Positions 1 through 8,927 of a DNA stretch of 43,060 nucleotides are shown piece by piece (the stretch's first letter is position 1; every line of letters starts with the position of its first letter). The notes beneath the pieces were generated by a model, which made no database searches, was not told the origin of the DNA, and was given only the letters and a program-made list of their open reading frames with translations. The position numbers were made by a program, and so were the translations under genes. The DNA lies in contig NZ_PDWR01000028.1 in the NCBI RefSeq assembly GCF_010211755.1, positions 1 through 43,060 of the forward strand. The letters are read 5' to 3'. This DNA is from Pseudoxanthomonas sangjuensis. Its GTDB lineage: Bacteria > Pseudomonadota > Gammaproteobacteria > Xanthomonadales > Xanthomonadaceae.

Positions 1-93
1 TTCCACCTTTTGTGGTTTAGTGACGCAGTGGCCCCCCCGGTACACGACTGCACCCGTCTTCGTCGGCAGCGTAATATGTGTATAAGGGACAGG
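1..93. other. Nextera adapter left at the contig end (assembly artefact)
   Basis: Bases 60-92 match the Illumina Nextera read-1 transposon adapter at 30 of 33 positions, including the core ATGTGTATAAG followed by GGACAG (normally AGACAG). Read in frame this gives the peptide MCIRDR, a familiar adapter-derived contaminant. Bases 1-59 fit no coding pattern and end in TACAC plus a short variable stretch before the adapter, loosely like the P5/index part, but that portion matches poorly. Genomic sequence probably starts at about 93. The adapter identification is recalled from known adapter sequence, not searched. Confidence 0.93.
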
Positions 94-1302
94 CATATTC
101 CACCCCGTCCCCGCCCCACGGTACCCGGCAGGTCCAGCCGCATCCGCCGCCTCCCCTTCCTGTGCAGCGCCCTGCTGCTGACGCTGGTCGCCTGCAAACC
201 GCAGCAGGCGCCGCAGATGCCGCCACCCGAGGTGGGCGTGGTCGCCGCGAAAGCGGAAACCGTGCCGCTGCAGCGCGATCTGGTCGGCCGCCTGGCCCCG
301 TTCCGCAGTTCCGACGTGCGCGCCCGCGTCGCCGGCGTCCTGCAGAAGCGCCTGTACACCGAGGGCAGCGAGGTCAGGCAGGGCCAGCCGCTGTTCCGGA
401 TCGATCCGGCGCCGCTGCAGGCGGCGCTGAGCGCCGCGCAGGCCGACCTGGCCGCGGCCCAGGCCAGCTATGCCAACGCCAAGGTCGCCGCCGACCGCGC
501 CCGCCAGCTGGCGCCGCAGAAGTTCGTGTCGAAGTCCGACCTGGACAACGCCGAGGCCGCCGAACGCAGCGCCGCCGCCGCGGTGCAGCAGGCCAAGGCC
601 GGCGTGACCAGCGCGCGCATCAACCTGGGTTACGCCAACGTCACCGCGCCGATTTCCGGCCGCGCCGGCAAACAGCAGGTCACCGAGGGCGCGCTGGTCG
701 GCCAGGGCGACGCGACCCTGCTGACCACCATCGACCAGATCGACCCGCTGTACGTCAACTTCTCGATCGGCGCCTCCGAACTGGAACAGCTGCGCAACGC
801 CCAGGGCGTGTCGCTGGACGGCCAGGGCAAGGCCCGGGTCGATGTGGTGCTGGCCGACGGCAGCCTGTACCCCGAACCGGGCCTGCTCGACTTCTCCGAT
901 ACCGTGGTCGACCCCGACACCGGCGCGATCACGCTGCGCGCGCGCCTGCCCAACCCGGGCAAGACCCTGCTGCCCGGCAGCTTCGTCACCATCAAGGCCA
1001 CCCTCGGCCAGCGCGCCGACGTGTTCCTGTTGCCGCAGGCCGCGGTGCTGCGCGACGCCAATGGCGCCTACGTCTACGTGGTCGGCGCCGACGGCAAGGT
1101 CGTGCGCAAGAACGTCGCCATCGAGAGCGCCGGCACGGCGAAGTGGATGGTGACGTCCGGGCTGGCCGCCAACGACCAGGTCGTGGTTTCCGGCCAGCAG
1201 AAGATCAAGGAAGGCACCCCGGCCAAGGCCGTGCCGTGGCAACCCGCCGCGGCCAACGGCGCCAAGCCGCAGCAAGCCGCCGCCCCGGCCAAGGCCGAAT
1301 AA
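94..1302 (+). CDS. RND efflux periplasmic adaptor lipoprotein (AcrA/MexA family), 5' end lost
   Basis: Membrane fusion protein linking an RND pump to an outer-membrane channel. A lipoprotein signal is visible: basic RIRR, a hydrophobic run and the lipobox LVAC, with the lipidated Cys encoded at 193-195. After it come the first barrel/lipoyl half (VGRLAPFRSSDVRARVAG), an Ala/Gln-rich coiled-coil hairpin, the second lipoyl half (NVTAPISGRAGKQQV) and the beta-barrel and membrane-proximal domains. No ATG, GTG or TTG occurs in frame between the adapter and the lipobox. The in-frame ATGs upstream (10 and 76) lie in adapter or junk sequence. A single error at codon 124-126 (AGG for ATG) would restore a typical start, MSSRIRRLPF; this is a guess. 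The permease gene begins 12 bases after the stop, so the two form an operon. No outer-membrane factor follows. Confidence 0.93.
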   Translation, partial: HIPPRPRPTVPGRSSRIRRLPFLCSALLLTLVACKPQQAPQMPPPEVGVVAAKAETVPLQRDLVGRLAPFRSSDVRARVAGVLQKRLYTEGSEVRQGQPLFRIDPAPLQAALSAAQADLAAAQASYANAKVAADRARQLAPQKFVSKSDLDNAEAAERSAAAAVQQAKAGVTSARINLGYANVTAPISGRAGKQQVTEGALVGQGDATLLTTIDQIDPLYVNFSIGASELEQLRNAQGVSLDGQGKARVDVVLADGSLYPEPGLLDFSDTVVDPDTGAITLRARLPNPGKTLLPGSFVTIKATLGQRADVFLLPQAAVLRDANGAYVYVVGADGKVVRKNVAIESAGTAKWMVTSGLAANDQVVVSGQQKIKEGTPAKAVPWQPAAANGAKPQQAAAPAKAE

Positions 1303-1314
1303 GGGAATCCCCCG

Positions 1315-4300
1315 ATGCCCAAGTTCTTCATCAACCACCCGGTCTTCGCCTGGGTCGTGGCGATCCTGATCTCGCTGGCGGGCGTGATCGCCCTGCTCAA
1401 CCTCGGCGTGGAGTCCTACCCCAACATCGCGCCGCCGCAGGTCACGGTGTCGGCGAGCTATCCCGGCGCCAGCGCCGAAACCACCGAGCGCGCGGTCACC
1501 CAGGTCATCGAGCAGCAGCTGACCGGCATCGACAACCTGCTCTACTTCAATTCCAGCTCCAGCTCCAACGGCGGCGCCAACATCACCCTGACCTTCCAGA
1601 CCGGCACCGATCCCGACATCGCCCAGGTGCAGGTGCAGAACAAGGTCGCGCTGGCCACGCCGCGCCTGCCGACCGAGGTCACCCAGCAGGGCGTGGTGGT
1701 GGCCAAGGCCAACACCGGCTTCCTGATGGTGGTGGGCGTGCGCTCGGACAACCCGTCGGTCGACCGCAACCAGCTGAACGACATCATCGCCTCGCGCGTG
1801 CTCGACCAGGTCGCGCGCGTGCCCGGCGTCGGCAGCACCCGCCAGTTCGGCGCCGAATACGCGATGAACATCTGGCTGAACCCGGAGAAGCTGCAGGGCT
1901 ACCGGCTGTCGGCCAGCCAGGTGCTGGCCGCCGTGCGCGGGCAGAACGTGCAGTTCGCCGCCGGCTCGCTGGGCAGCGACCCGGCGCCGGCGGGCCAGGC
2001 CTTCACCGCGACGGTCTCGGCCGAGGGCCGCTTCAGTTCCCCGGAGCAGTTCGAGAACATCATCCTGCGCGCGAACAGCGACGGCAGCACGGTGCGGCTG
2101 AAGGACGTGGCGCGCGTGCAGCTGGGCGCGGCCGGCTACGGCTTCGACACCAAGTTCAACGGCAAGCCGGTCGGCGGCTTCGCGGTACAGCTGCTACCCG
2201 GCGCCAACGCGCTGAACGTGGCCGGCGCGGTGCGCGCGAAGATGGACGAACTGCAGCCCAGCTTCCCGGCCGGCGTCGAGTGGTTCGCGCCCTACGACAG
2301 CACCACCTTCGTCAAGATCGCGATCGAGGAAGTGGTCAAGACCCTGTTCGAGGCGATCGTGCTGGTGTTCCTGGTGATGCTGGTATTCCTGCAGAACCTG
2401 CGCGCCACCATCATCCCGACCCTGGTCATCCCGGTCGCGCTGCTCGGCACCTTCCTCGGCATGAGCGTGATCGGCTTCACCGTCAACCAGCTGACCATGT
2501 TCGCGATGGTGCTGGCGATCGGCATCGTGGTCGACGACGCCATCGTGGTGATCGAGAACGTCGAGCGCATCATGGCCGAAGAACACCTGCCGCCGCGCGA
2601 AGCCACGATCAAGGCGATGGGCCAGATCACCGGCGCGGTGGTCGCGATCACCGTGGTGCTGGCGGCGGTGTTCATCCCCAGTGCGCTGCAGGGCGGCGCG
2701 TCGGGCGAGATCTACAAGCAGTTCGCGCTGACCATCGCCCTGGCGATGCTGTTCTCGGCCTTCCTCGCCCTGGGCTTCACCCCGGCGCTGTGCGGCACCT
2801 TCCTCAAGCAGCACGCCGCGCCCGGCGAGAAGCGGGCGCACCAGAACGTGGTCTTCCGCCTCTTCAACGCGGCCTACGAACGCGTTTCCCGCACCTACGT
2901 CGGCCACATCGGCAGCGCCGTGCGGCACGCGCCGCGCTGGATGATCCTGTTCGCCGTGCTGACCCTGCTGTGCGGCTTCCTGCTCGCGCGCCTGCCGGGC
3001 AGCTTCCTGCCGGAAGAGGACCAGGGCTATGCGCTGGCGATCGTGCAGCTGCCGCCCGGCGCCTCGCTGCAGCGCACCCAGTCGGTGTTCCAGCAGGTGC
3101 GCGGCACGCTGGAGCACATGGAAGGCTTCGACGGCATGATGGAAGTGGCCGGCTTCAGTTTCGTCGGCCAGGGCGAGAACGTCGGCATGGCCTTCATCCG
3201 GCTCAAGCCGTGGGACGAGCGCAAGGTCACCGCGTCCGAGTTCATCCAGCAGGCGAACGGCGCGCTGTTCGGCATCAAGGAAGCCAGCATCTTCGTGGTC
3301 AACCTGCCCACCGTGCAGGGCCTGGGCCAGTTCGGCGGCTTCGACATGTACCTGCAGGACCGCACCGGCGCCGGCCACGCCGCGCTGGAGCAGGCGCGCA
3401 ACATCCTGCTGGGCAAGGCCGCGCAAAACCCCAGCCTGATGGCGGTGCGCCCGAACACGCTGGAGAACGCGCCGCAGCTCAACCTGCAGGTCGACCGCGT
3501 GCAGGCGCAGGCGATGGGCCTGTCGCTGTCGGACATCTACAGCTCGATCCAGCTGATGCTGGCGCCGGTCTACGTCAACGACTTCTTTTCGGGAGGCCGC
3601 GTCAAGCGCGTCAACCTGCGCGCCGATGCGCCGTACCGCAGCGGTCCCGAATCGCTGGCGCGCTTCTACACCCCCAGCTCGGTCGCCACCGACGGCGACG
3701 GCAAGCCGGCGATGATCCCGCTGAGCAGCGTGGTCAAGTCGGAATGGACTTCGATGTCGCCGGCGCTGACCCGCTACAACGGCTATTCGGCGGTCAACAT
3801 CAACGGCTCGGCCGCACCCGGCACCAGTTCCGGCCAGGCCATGCAGGCGATGGAGAAGATCGTCACCGAGGACCTGCCGCCCGGCTTCGGCTTCGACTGG
3901 AGCGGCATGTCGTACCAGGAAATCCTCGCCGGCAACGCCGCCACGCTGCTGCTGGTGCTGTCGATCGTGGTGGTGTTCCTGAGCCTGGCGGCGCTGTACG
4001 AGAGCTGGTCGATCCCGGTGTCGGTGCTGCTGGTGGTGCCGCTGGGCGCGCTGGGCGCGATCGCCCTGACCATGACCCGCGGCCTGTCCAACGACATCTT
4101 CTTCAAGATCGGCCTGATCACGATCATCGGCCTGGCAGCGAAGAACGCGATCCTGATCGTGGAGTTCGCGGTCGAGCAGCGGCGCCACGGCAAGACCCTG
4201 CGCGACTCGGTCATCGAAGCCGCGCGCCTGCGCTTCCGCCCGATCCTGATGACCTCGTTCGCGTTCATCATGGGCGTGACGCCGATGGCGCTGTCGAGCG

Positions 4301-4479
4301 GCGCCGGCGCCAACGCGCGCCGCGCCATCGGCACCGGCGTGGTCGGCGGCATGCTGTTCGCCACCTTCCTCGGCCTGCTGTTCATCCCGGTGTTCTTCAT
4401 CGTGGTGCGGCGCATGCTCGGCGACAAACTCGACGAACCGTCGAAGGAATACCTGGAGCAGCAGCGCCGGGGCGGATGA
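1315..4479 (+). CDS. RND multidrug efflux permease (AcrB/MexB, HAE-1 family)
   Basis: Inner-membrane proton/drug antiporter of 1054 residues, the normal family length. The N-terminus MPKFFINHPVFAWV is typical of AcrB-type first helices. The proton-relay residues are intact: D407-D408 in GIVVDDAIVVIENVER (TM4) and K943 in GLAAKNAILIVEF (TM10). Two large periplasmic loops and a 12-helix duplicated layout are evident. The start has an AAGGGA ribosome site shortly upstream. It is co-transcribed with the preceding adaptor, and the pair probably borrows a TolC-like channel encoded elsewhere, because the next gene is unrelated and a terminator intervenes. Substrates cannot be read from sequence. Confidence 0.97.
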   Translation: MPKFFINHPVFAWVVAILISLAGVIALLNLGVESYPNIAPPQVTVSASYPGASAETTERAVTQVIEQQLTGIDNLLYFNSSSSSNGGANITLTFQTGTDPDIAQVQVQNKVALATPRLPTEVTQQGVVVAKANTGFLMVVGVRSDNPSVDRNQLNDIIASRVLDQVARVPGVGSTRQFGAEYAMNIWLNPEKLQGYRLSASQVLAAVRGQNVQFAAGSLGSDPAPAGQAFTATVSAEGRFSSPEQFENIILRANSDGSTVRLKDVARVQLGAAGYGFDTKFNGKPVGGFAVQLLPGANALNVAGAVRAKMDELQPSFPAGVEWFAPYDSTTFVKIAIEEVVKTLFEAIVLVFLVMLVFLQNLRATIIPTLVIPVALLGTFLGMSVIGFTVNQLTMFAMVLAIGIVVDDAIVVIENVERIMAEEHLPPREATIKAMGQITGAVVAITVVLAAVFIPSALQGGASGEIYKQFALTIALAMLFSAFLALGFTPALCGTFLKQHAAPGEKRAHQNVVFRLFNAAYERVSRTYVGHIGSAVRHAPRWMILFAVLTLLCGFLLARLPGSFLPEEDQGYALAIVQLPPGASLQRTQSVFQQVRGTLEHMEGFDGMMEVAGFSFVGQGENVGMAFIRLKPWDERKVTASEFIQQANGALFGIKEASIFVVNLPTVQGLGQFGGFDMYLQDRTGAGHAALEQARNILLGKAAQNPSLMAVRPNTLENAPQLNLQVDRVQAQAMGLSLSDIYSSIQLMLAPVYVNDFFSGGRVKRVNLRADAPYRSGPESLARFYTPSSVATDGDGKPAMIPLSSVVKSEWTSMSPALTRYNGYSAVNINGSAAPGTSSGQAMQAMEKIVTEDLPPGFGFDWSGMSYQEILAGNAATLLLVLSIVVVFLSLAALYESWSIPVSVLLVVPLGALGAIALTMTRGLSNDIFFKIGLITIIGLAAKNAILIVEFAVEQRRHGKTLRDSVIEAARLRFRPILMTSFAFIMGVTPMALSSGAGANARRAIGTGVVGGMLFATFLGLLFIPVFFIVVRRMLGDKLDEPSKEYLEQQRRGG

Positions 4480-4501
4480 TCGCCGACGGATTGCCCATGC
4501 G

Positions 4502-4532
4502 AACCCCGGCCCCATGGCCGGGGTTTTCTTTT
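4502..4532 (+). terminator. Rho-independent terminator of the RND operon
   Basis: Ten-base-pair perfect stem AACCCCGGCC / GGCCGGGGTT with a CCAT loop, running directly into TTTTCTTTT, 22 bases after the permease stop. Confidence 0.93.
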
Positions 4533-4662
4533 GCGGCCGCGTCGCCCGGATTGGCCTTGGCCGCGGCGCCTGAATTGGCCGTAGCTTCCGTGCCGCCCAT
4601 GCGTCAAAGTCGGACGGGGCGCATCCGCGTCCTGCCAGCCAGCGCCCAACCGAGGATCGAGC

Positions 4663-5016
4663 ATGAAGACTTTCCTGGCCATCTACACCGGCACCCCGGA
4701 ATCGCGGGAACGCGCCGGATGGGATTCGCTGAACGAGGCGGAACGGCAGGCACGGGAACGCGCCGGCATCGAGGCCTGGGGCAAGTGGGTTGAAACCAAC
4801 CGCGCCGCCATCGTCGACACCGGTAGCCCGCTGGGCCGGACCAAACGGGTTTCGGACCGGGGAATCGCCGACATCCGCAACGATCTGGTCGCCTACGCGG
4901 TGGTCCGGGCAGCGTCCCACGCGGAGGCCGCGAACCTGTTCGTGCAGCACCCGCATTTCACGATCTTCCCCGGCGAAGCGATAGAGATCATGGAATGCCT
5001 GCCCATGCCGGGCTGA
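4663..5016 (+). CDS. YCII-related small protein
   Basis: Protein of 117 residues with the look of the YCII/DGPF ferredoxin-like family: N-terminal strand MKTFLAIYTGT, a middle segment with paired helices, then ADIRNDLVAYAVVRA, SHAEAANLFVQHPHF and the C-terminal block FPGEAIEIMECLPMPG. Family members are small dimeric alpha/beta proteins, some with proposed hydrolytic or lactone-handling roles; most are uncharacterised and no function can be assigned here. The start is supported by a purine-rich GAGGA upstream of ATG. It lies alone between the RND terminator and a convergent gene, so it is probably monocistronic. Confidence 0.85.
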   Translation: MKTFLAIYTGTPESRERAGWDSLNEAERQARERAGIEAWGKWVETNRAAIVDTGSPLGRTKRVSDRGIADIRNDLVAYAVVRAASHAEAANLFVQHPHFTIFPGEAIEIMECLPMPG

Positions 5017-5208
5017 CCCGATGGCGCCCGACCGTGTTCCCGCCGAAGATGGCGGGTAATACGGGTCCCGAAATCGAGGCCGTTGCCGGTACGCCGTGTC
5101 GCCGGCATCGCACGGGAATCCATGCCGCGCATCGCGAAAGCCCTTGCTTCATCCCCGCAATCCCGCCTCTCGCGGCGGCGGGCCCGCCTCCGCTCCCGGG
5201 TCCGGCCC

Positions 5209-8200
5209 TTAAGTATCCGTGCCCTCACCTGCCTTGGGCTCCGCTTTCGACAGCAGCAAATCCACCAGCTCGCTCAAGCGGGTACCCGCCGAACTCTTGA
5301 CCAGTACCAGGTCGCCATCTTCGAGGAAGCCCGGCGCGGCCTGTTTCAATGCCTCCACGTCGGCGAACCAGTGCAGCGGCACCTGCCCCTCCAGTGCGCG
5401 CGCCAGGTGCGTCATGTACCCGCCGCACAGCAGCACCAGATCGGGATGGGCGGCCAGCACCGCCGGCGCCAGCGCCGCATGCAACGATTCGCTCTCCGGC
5501 TCCAGTTCGCGCATGTCCCCGAGTACCAGCACGCGCCGGCCGCCGGCTGTCGCGGGCTGCGCATCGCGGGCCAACTGCAGCGCCGCGGCCATCGACGCCG
5601 GATTGGCGTTGTAGGCTTCGTCGATCAGCCGCAGGCGCCGACCTTCGAGTTCCAGTTCATGGGTCGCGCCGCGACCGGCGAGCGGCCGGAACGCCGACAG
5701 CTGCGGCAACGCCGGTTCCATCGGCAGGCCCAAGCCGGCGACCACGGCCAGACAGGCCAGGCTATTGAGCGCCATGTGCTCACCCGGTGCGCCGAGACGG
5801 TAGCGCAGCTCGTGGCCGAGGATTTCCGCATGCACCTCGTTGCGCCCGGCATCGAGGCCGATCAGTCGCGCGCTCGCCTCGGCGTCGCGGCCGTAATGGA
5901 TCACGCGCAGGCCATAGCGGGCCGCCTCGCGGGCGAAGATCCGCCATTGCGGCAGGTCGCGGTTGAGCACGGCAATGCCACCGGGCAACATGCCGCTGAA
6001 GATGCGCGCCTTGCGCCGTGCGACCTCGTCGACGCTGCCGTGGTATTTCAGGTGGGCGGCAGTGACGTTGGTGACCAGGGCCACGTCGGGGCGCGCCATG
6101 CGCGCACTCTCGCCCATGCGCCCAATGGCCATCTCGAGCACGGTGTAGGGCGCGCTCCAGTCCATCGAGGCCAGGTTCCAGGCGATGCCCGGGGGCAGGT
6201 TGGCGTTGTGGCGGGTGCGGTTGGTCGCGCCATAGGCATGCAGTACATCCGCAAGCATGGCCACGGTGGTGGTCTTGCCGGCGCTGCCGGTCACGCCGAC
6301 CAGCTTGCCGGGCATATGCGTACGCGCGAAGGCGCCCATCGCCAGCACCGCCCGCTTGCGGTCGCGCACGCGCAGCACCGGGATGCCTGCGTCGACGTCA
6401 TCCACCCTGTCCGCGTCGACGATGACCGCGGACGGCGCTGCCGGCAGGCGCGCCAGGCTGGCGGGATTCAGGCCAAGCGCATCGCCGTCGAAGCGCAGCA
6501 CGACCATCTGCCCCGCCCGCATCGACGGGCTCCAGAAGCACAGGCCCGTGGCGCGCCAGTCCTGCGCAGGCTGGCGCAACCATGTCCCCCCCGTGGCAGC
6601 GAGTACCGCTTGCGCATCCCAACCGCGCGCGACGCCCGCCTTTGCCCATAGTTGCTCTTCGCCCACATGGATGGCGACGGCCTCCGGCAGGCGATCGCCC
6701 GAGCAGTAGCACAAGTGCCAGGGCTCCTCCGACACCAGCCAACGCCAGCCGAAGCGCTGGGCGTTGCCGCGCAGCCAGGCCATGCGCGTCGCTTGCTGCG
6801 CCCTATCCACGTCGACCGCCAGGCCCCAGCCATGCATCGATGTCCCCGGCACCGAAGCCGGCATGGCGCCGTGCTTCAGCCACCAACGCTGGCCATTCCA
6901 TTCCACCGCCGGGGAACGACCGGTCGCCGTCCCGGCATACCGGCGCTCGAACAGCCGCACCTGCACCGGCAGCGGCCGGTAGGTATCGATGCAGTGCTTC
7001 GGCTCCAGCAGCACGCCATCGGCCTGCGCCGCCGCGCGCATCGCCTCCCACGCCTGCGCTGCGCGCCAGTGCAGGCGCCCCCCGAACACCGGGCGCAGCA
7101 GGGAACGATCGAGCTTGCCGTTTTCCTGCCCCTGCAGGTCGGCCGGCAGTACCGGCTCCGGTGGTTGTGCCGTATCTGCCGAGTGGGGCGATATCGCGTT
7201 CCGCATCGGCTCGGCGCCGGTTTCATCCAGGTATTTCCAGTACGCAATCAAGCCGGACAGGTAATGCTCCACGTCGTCGATGCGCACGCGGTAGCCGTGG
7301 TGCTTGATGAAAAAGCCATCGGCGACCCGCGCCGGATTGCGGAAGAACATCGCCAGTTCCGGCCAGAAAAAGCCGGCCAGGAGATAACGGGCACGGAACT
7401 CCAGCGCGCGCTGGAACTTGTCCAGATCGAAACCGTCGAGCAGGTGCGCGTACGCGGGATCGGCCTGGATCCGGTCGATCATCCTCCGCGCCGCCATCAT
7501 CATCTCCAGCAGCGTCGGGAAGGTGGTGATGCGCTCGAGCACGAAATCCAGGTACCCACGCACGTTGTCCAGGCCGAAGCGGTAGTAGCGATCGTCCGGG
7601 CGATGCAGGGTCAGTTCATTGACGCAGTAGCCGAGCCAATGGTCGTGCGCACGCCAATGCTCGGCGGCGATGAAGTGTCCGAACGCCTTCTCGACCACGG
7701 CCAGCCAGCGTGGATCGCCGGTCAGGCCATACAGGCGCATCAGGCCGAACGCCGCCTCGCCGTCGTAATAGATGGTGCGGTTGTGCTGCTTGACGCCCAG
7801 ATCGGGCCAGTCGAGCACGTGCACGAAGCGCCCGCTCTGCGGGTCCTGCATGTGCAGGATGCCCAGCGCCAGTTTTTCCAGCAGCGGCAGATGTCGGTGG
7901 TCGCCGCTGAGTTCGGCATGCTTGGTCAGTGCAAGCAGGCACACGGCGTTGCCGCCCAGCTTGATCTCGTCGCCGGTGTCGACCAGGAACGCGGCGCGCG
8001 TGCCGTCCGGCAACATCGCTTCGCGGATCAGCGTGCCGCACAGGTAATCCAGCGCCGCGTCGATCGCCGCCTTGTGCGCCGGATCGCCGGTCAGCTCCCA
8101 GCCTTCGAGCAGGGCGTAGGTGGAACTGGCATGGCGCAGCGCGTTGTAGGTGGGAATGGATCTGTCGAAGCAGGGAAACCAGCCGTAGTGGTATTCGCCG

Positions 8201-8922
8201 TCGGGTTTGACCTGGCGCGCGAGATAGCCGGTGCCGCGATGGACGATTTCACGGATGCGTCCGGTCCCCCAGTCGTCGATGTGCCGGTAACCGTGATGGC
8301 GGCCTTCGTGCTCGATCGCATGCATCGCCTTCCCGTCGCTGAACACCGCGCGCGTATCGAACAGCCACATCGGCTGCGCCGGTTCGCCGGGCCAGCGCAG
8401 TTCACGACCGAAACGCCGCTGTGCGTAGACCTTCAGGTTGGCGTCGTTCGGGGTCGCGACCGGGAAACGCCCGTCGTACAGCAGCGCGTTGCCGGCGCAT
8501 TCCATCGGCAGCAGCGCCTGCGCCAGCCCGGCGTCGAACGCAATGCCGTACCGCCAGTAATTGCGCTTGGTCGCGGCGAACTGCTTGCGCAGCCGCTCCC
8601 AGGTGGTCTCGCGCAGATTGTGCGCCAGCTCGACGCGCAGCCAGACCGGCGTCCTGCCCTTGCGCCGCCACAGGCGTTCGAGGGCCGCAATGCCGGCATC
8701 CCACGCCGCATCGAAATCGCGGCCCCGCCCGACCGACACGTGCGCGCGCTCCGTGCCGCAACTCGCGGCGAAGAACAGGGTGCAGGCGGAGGCATCCGCG
8801 CTTCCGGCCGCGATGCACTCGCGCCACGCCGCGTGCAGCGCCGCGCGCGCCGGGTCGGCCAGCGATCCGCGCCAGCCGGCCGCGGGCTGCCGTACCTCGT
8901 GGGGAGTGGTCGGCCGGTGCAT
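5209..8922 (-). CDS. Trifunctional-looking fusion: alpha/alpha-barrel-like domain, M15 (VanY-like) peptidase and MurF-like ligase
   Basis: About 1237 residues, without a signal peptide or membrane segment, so probably cytoplasmic. Residues ~1-570 contain repeated helical hairpins (RHASSTYALLEGWELTGD, YYDGEAAFGLMRLYGLTGD) resembling six-hairpin glycosidase or epimerase folds; I cannot name the family. Residues ~605-745 form an M15 peptidase: SMHGWGLAVDV supplies zinc ligands H697 and D704, and EEPWHL supplies E733 and H736. Residues ~760-1237 are Mur-ligase-like: P-loop GSAGKTTT (879-886), E930, TNVTAAHLKYHG, and the MurF hallmark DEAYNANPASM (1101-1111). The usual MurF segment after the P-loop is replaced by NANLPPG, so it is probably not the housekeeping MurF. 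I use ATG at 8922; TTG at 8931 would overlap the HlyD stop as TTGA. It is last in the adhesin/type I secretion operon. Substrate unknown. Confidence 0.88.
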   Translation of the reverse strand: MHRPTTPHEVRQPAAGWRGSLADPARAALHAAWRECIAAGSADASACTLFFAASCGTERAHVSVGRGRDFDAAWDAGIAALERLWRRKGRTPVWLRVELAHNLRETTWERLRKQFAATKRNYWRYGIAFDAGLAQALLPMECAGNALLYDGRFPVATPNDANLKVYAQRRFGRELRWPGEPAQPMWLFDTRAVFSDGKAMHAIEHEGRHHGYRHIDDWGTGRIREIVHRGTGYLARQVKPDGEYHYGWFPCFDRSIPTYNALRHASSTYALLEGWELTGDPAHKAAIDAALDYLCGTLIREAMLPDGTRAAFLVDTGDEIKLGGNAVCLLALTKHAELSGDHRHLPLLEKLALGILHMQDPQSGRFVHVLDWPDLGVKQHNRTIYYDGEAAFGLMRLYGLTGDPRWLAVVEKAFGHFIAAEHWRAHDHWLGYCVNELTLHRPDDRYYRFGLDNVRGYLDFVLERITTFPTLLEMMMAARRMIDRIQADPAYAHLLDGFDLDKFQRALEFRARYLLAGFFWPELAMFFRNPARVADGFFIKHHGYRVRIDDVEHYLSGLIAYWKYLDETGAEPMRNAISPHSADTAQPPEPVLPADLQGQENGKLDRSLLRPVFGGRLHWRAAQAWEAMRAAAQADGVLLEPKHCIDTYRPLPVQVRLFERRYAGTATGRSPAVEWNGQRWWLKHGAMPASVPGTSMHGWGLAVDVDRAQQATRMAWLRGNAQRFGWRWLVSEEPWHLCYCSGDRLPEAVAIHVGEEQLWAKAGVARGWDAQAVLAATGGTWLRQPAQDWRATGLCFWSPSMRAGQMVVLRFDGDALGLNPASLARLPAAPSAVIVDADRVDDVDAGIPVLRVRDRKRAVLAMGAFARTHMPGKLVGVTGSAGKTTTVAMLADVLHAYGATNRTRHNANLPPGIAWNLASMDWSAPYTVLEMAIGRMGESARMARPDVALVTNVTAAHLKYHGSVDEVARRKARIFSGMLPGGIAVLNRDLPQWRIFAREAARYGLRVIHYGRDAEASARLIGLDAGRNEVHAEILGHELRYRLGAPGEHMALNSLACLAVVAGLGLPMEPALPQLSAFRPLAGRGATHELELEGRRLRLIDEAYNANPASMAAALQLARDAQPATAGGRRVLVLGDMRELEPESESLHAALAPAVLAAHPDLVLLCGGYMTHLARALEGQVPLHWFADVEALKQAAPGFLEDGDLVLVKSSAGTRLSELVDLLLSKAEPKAGEGTDT

Positions 8923-8927
8923 CGGCG

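Noticed and set aside
78-4793. 1571-codon plus-strand frame across the RND genes
   Set aside because: Arg/Pro/Gly-rich shadow frame; the adaptor and permease frames contain all conserved motifs.
5039-5056. Hairpin CCCGCC/GGCGGG after the YCII-like gene
   Set aside because: Six-base stem without a T-run; expected by chance in GC-rich DNA. Nothing else is evident in the 192-base convergent gap.
5083-6651. Plus-strand ORF of ~520 codons opposite the MurF-like domain
   Set aside because: Arg/Gln/His-rich shadow of a minus-strand frame with intact ligase motifs.
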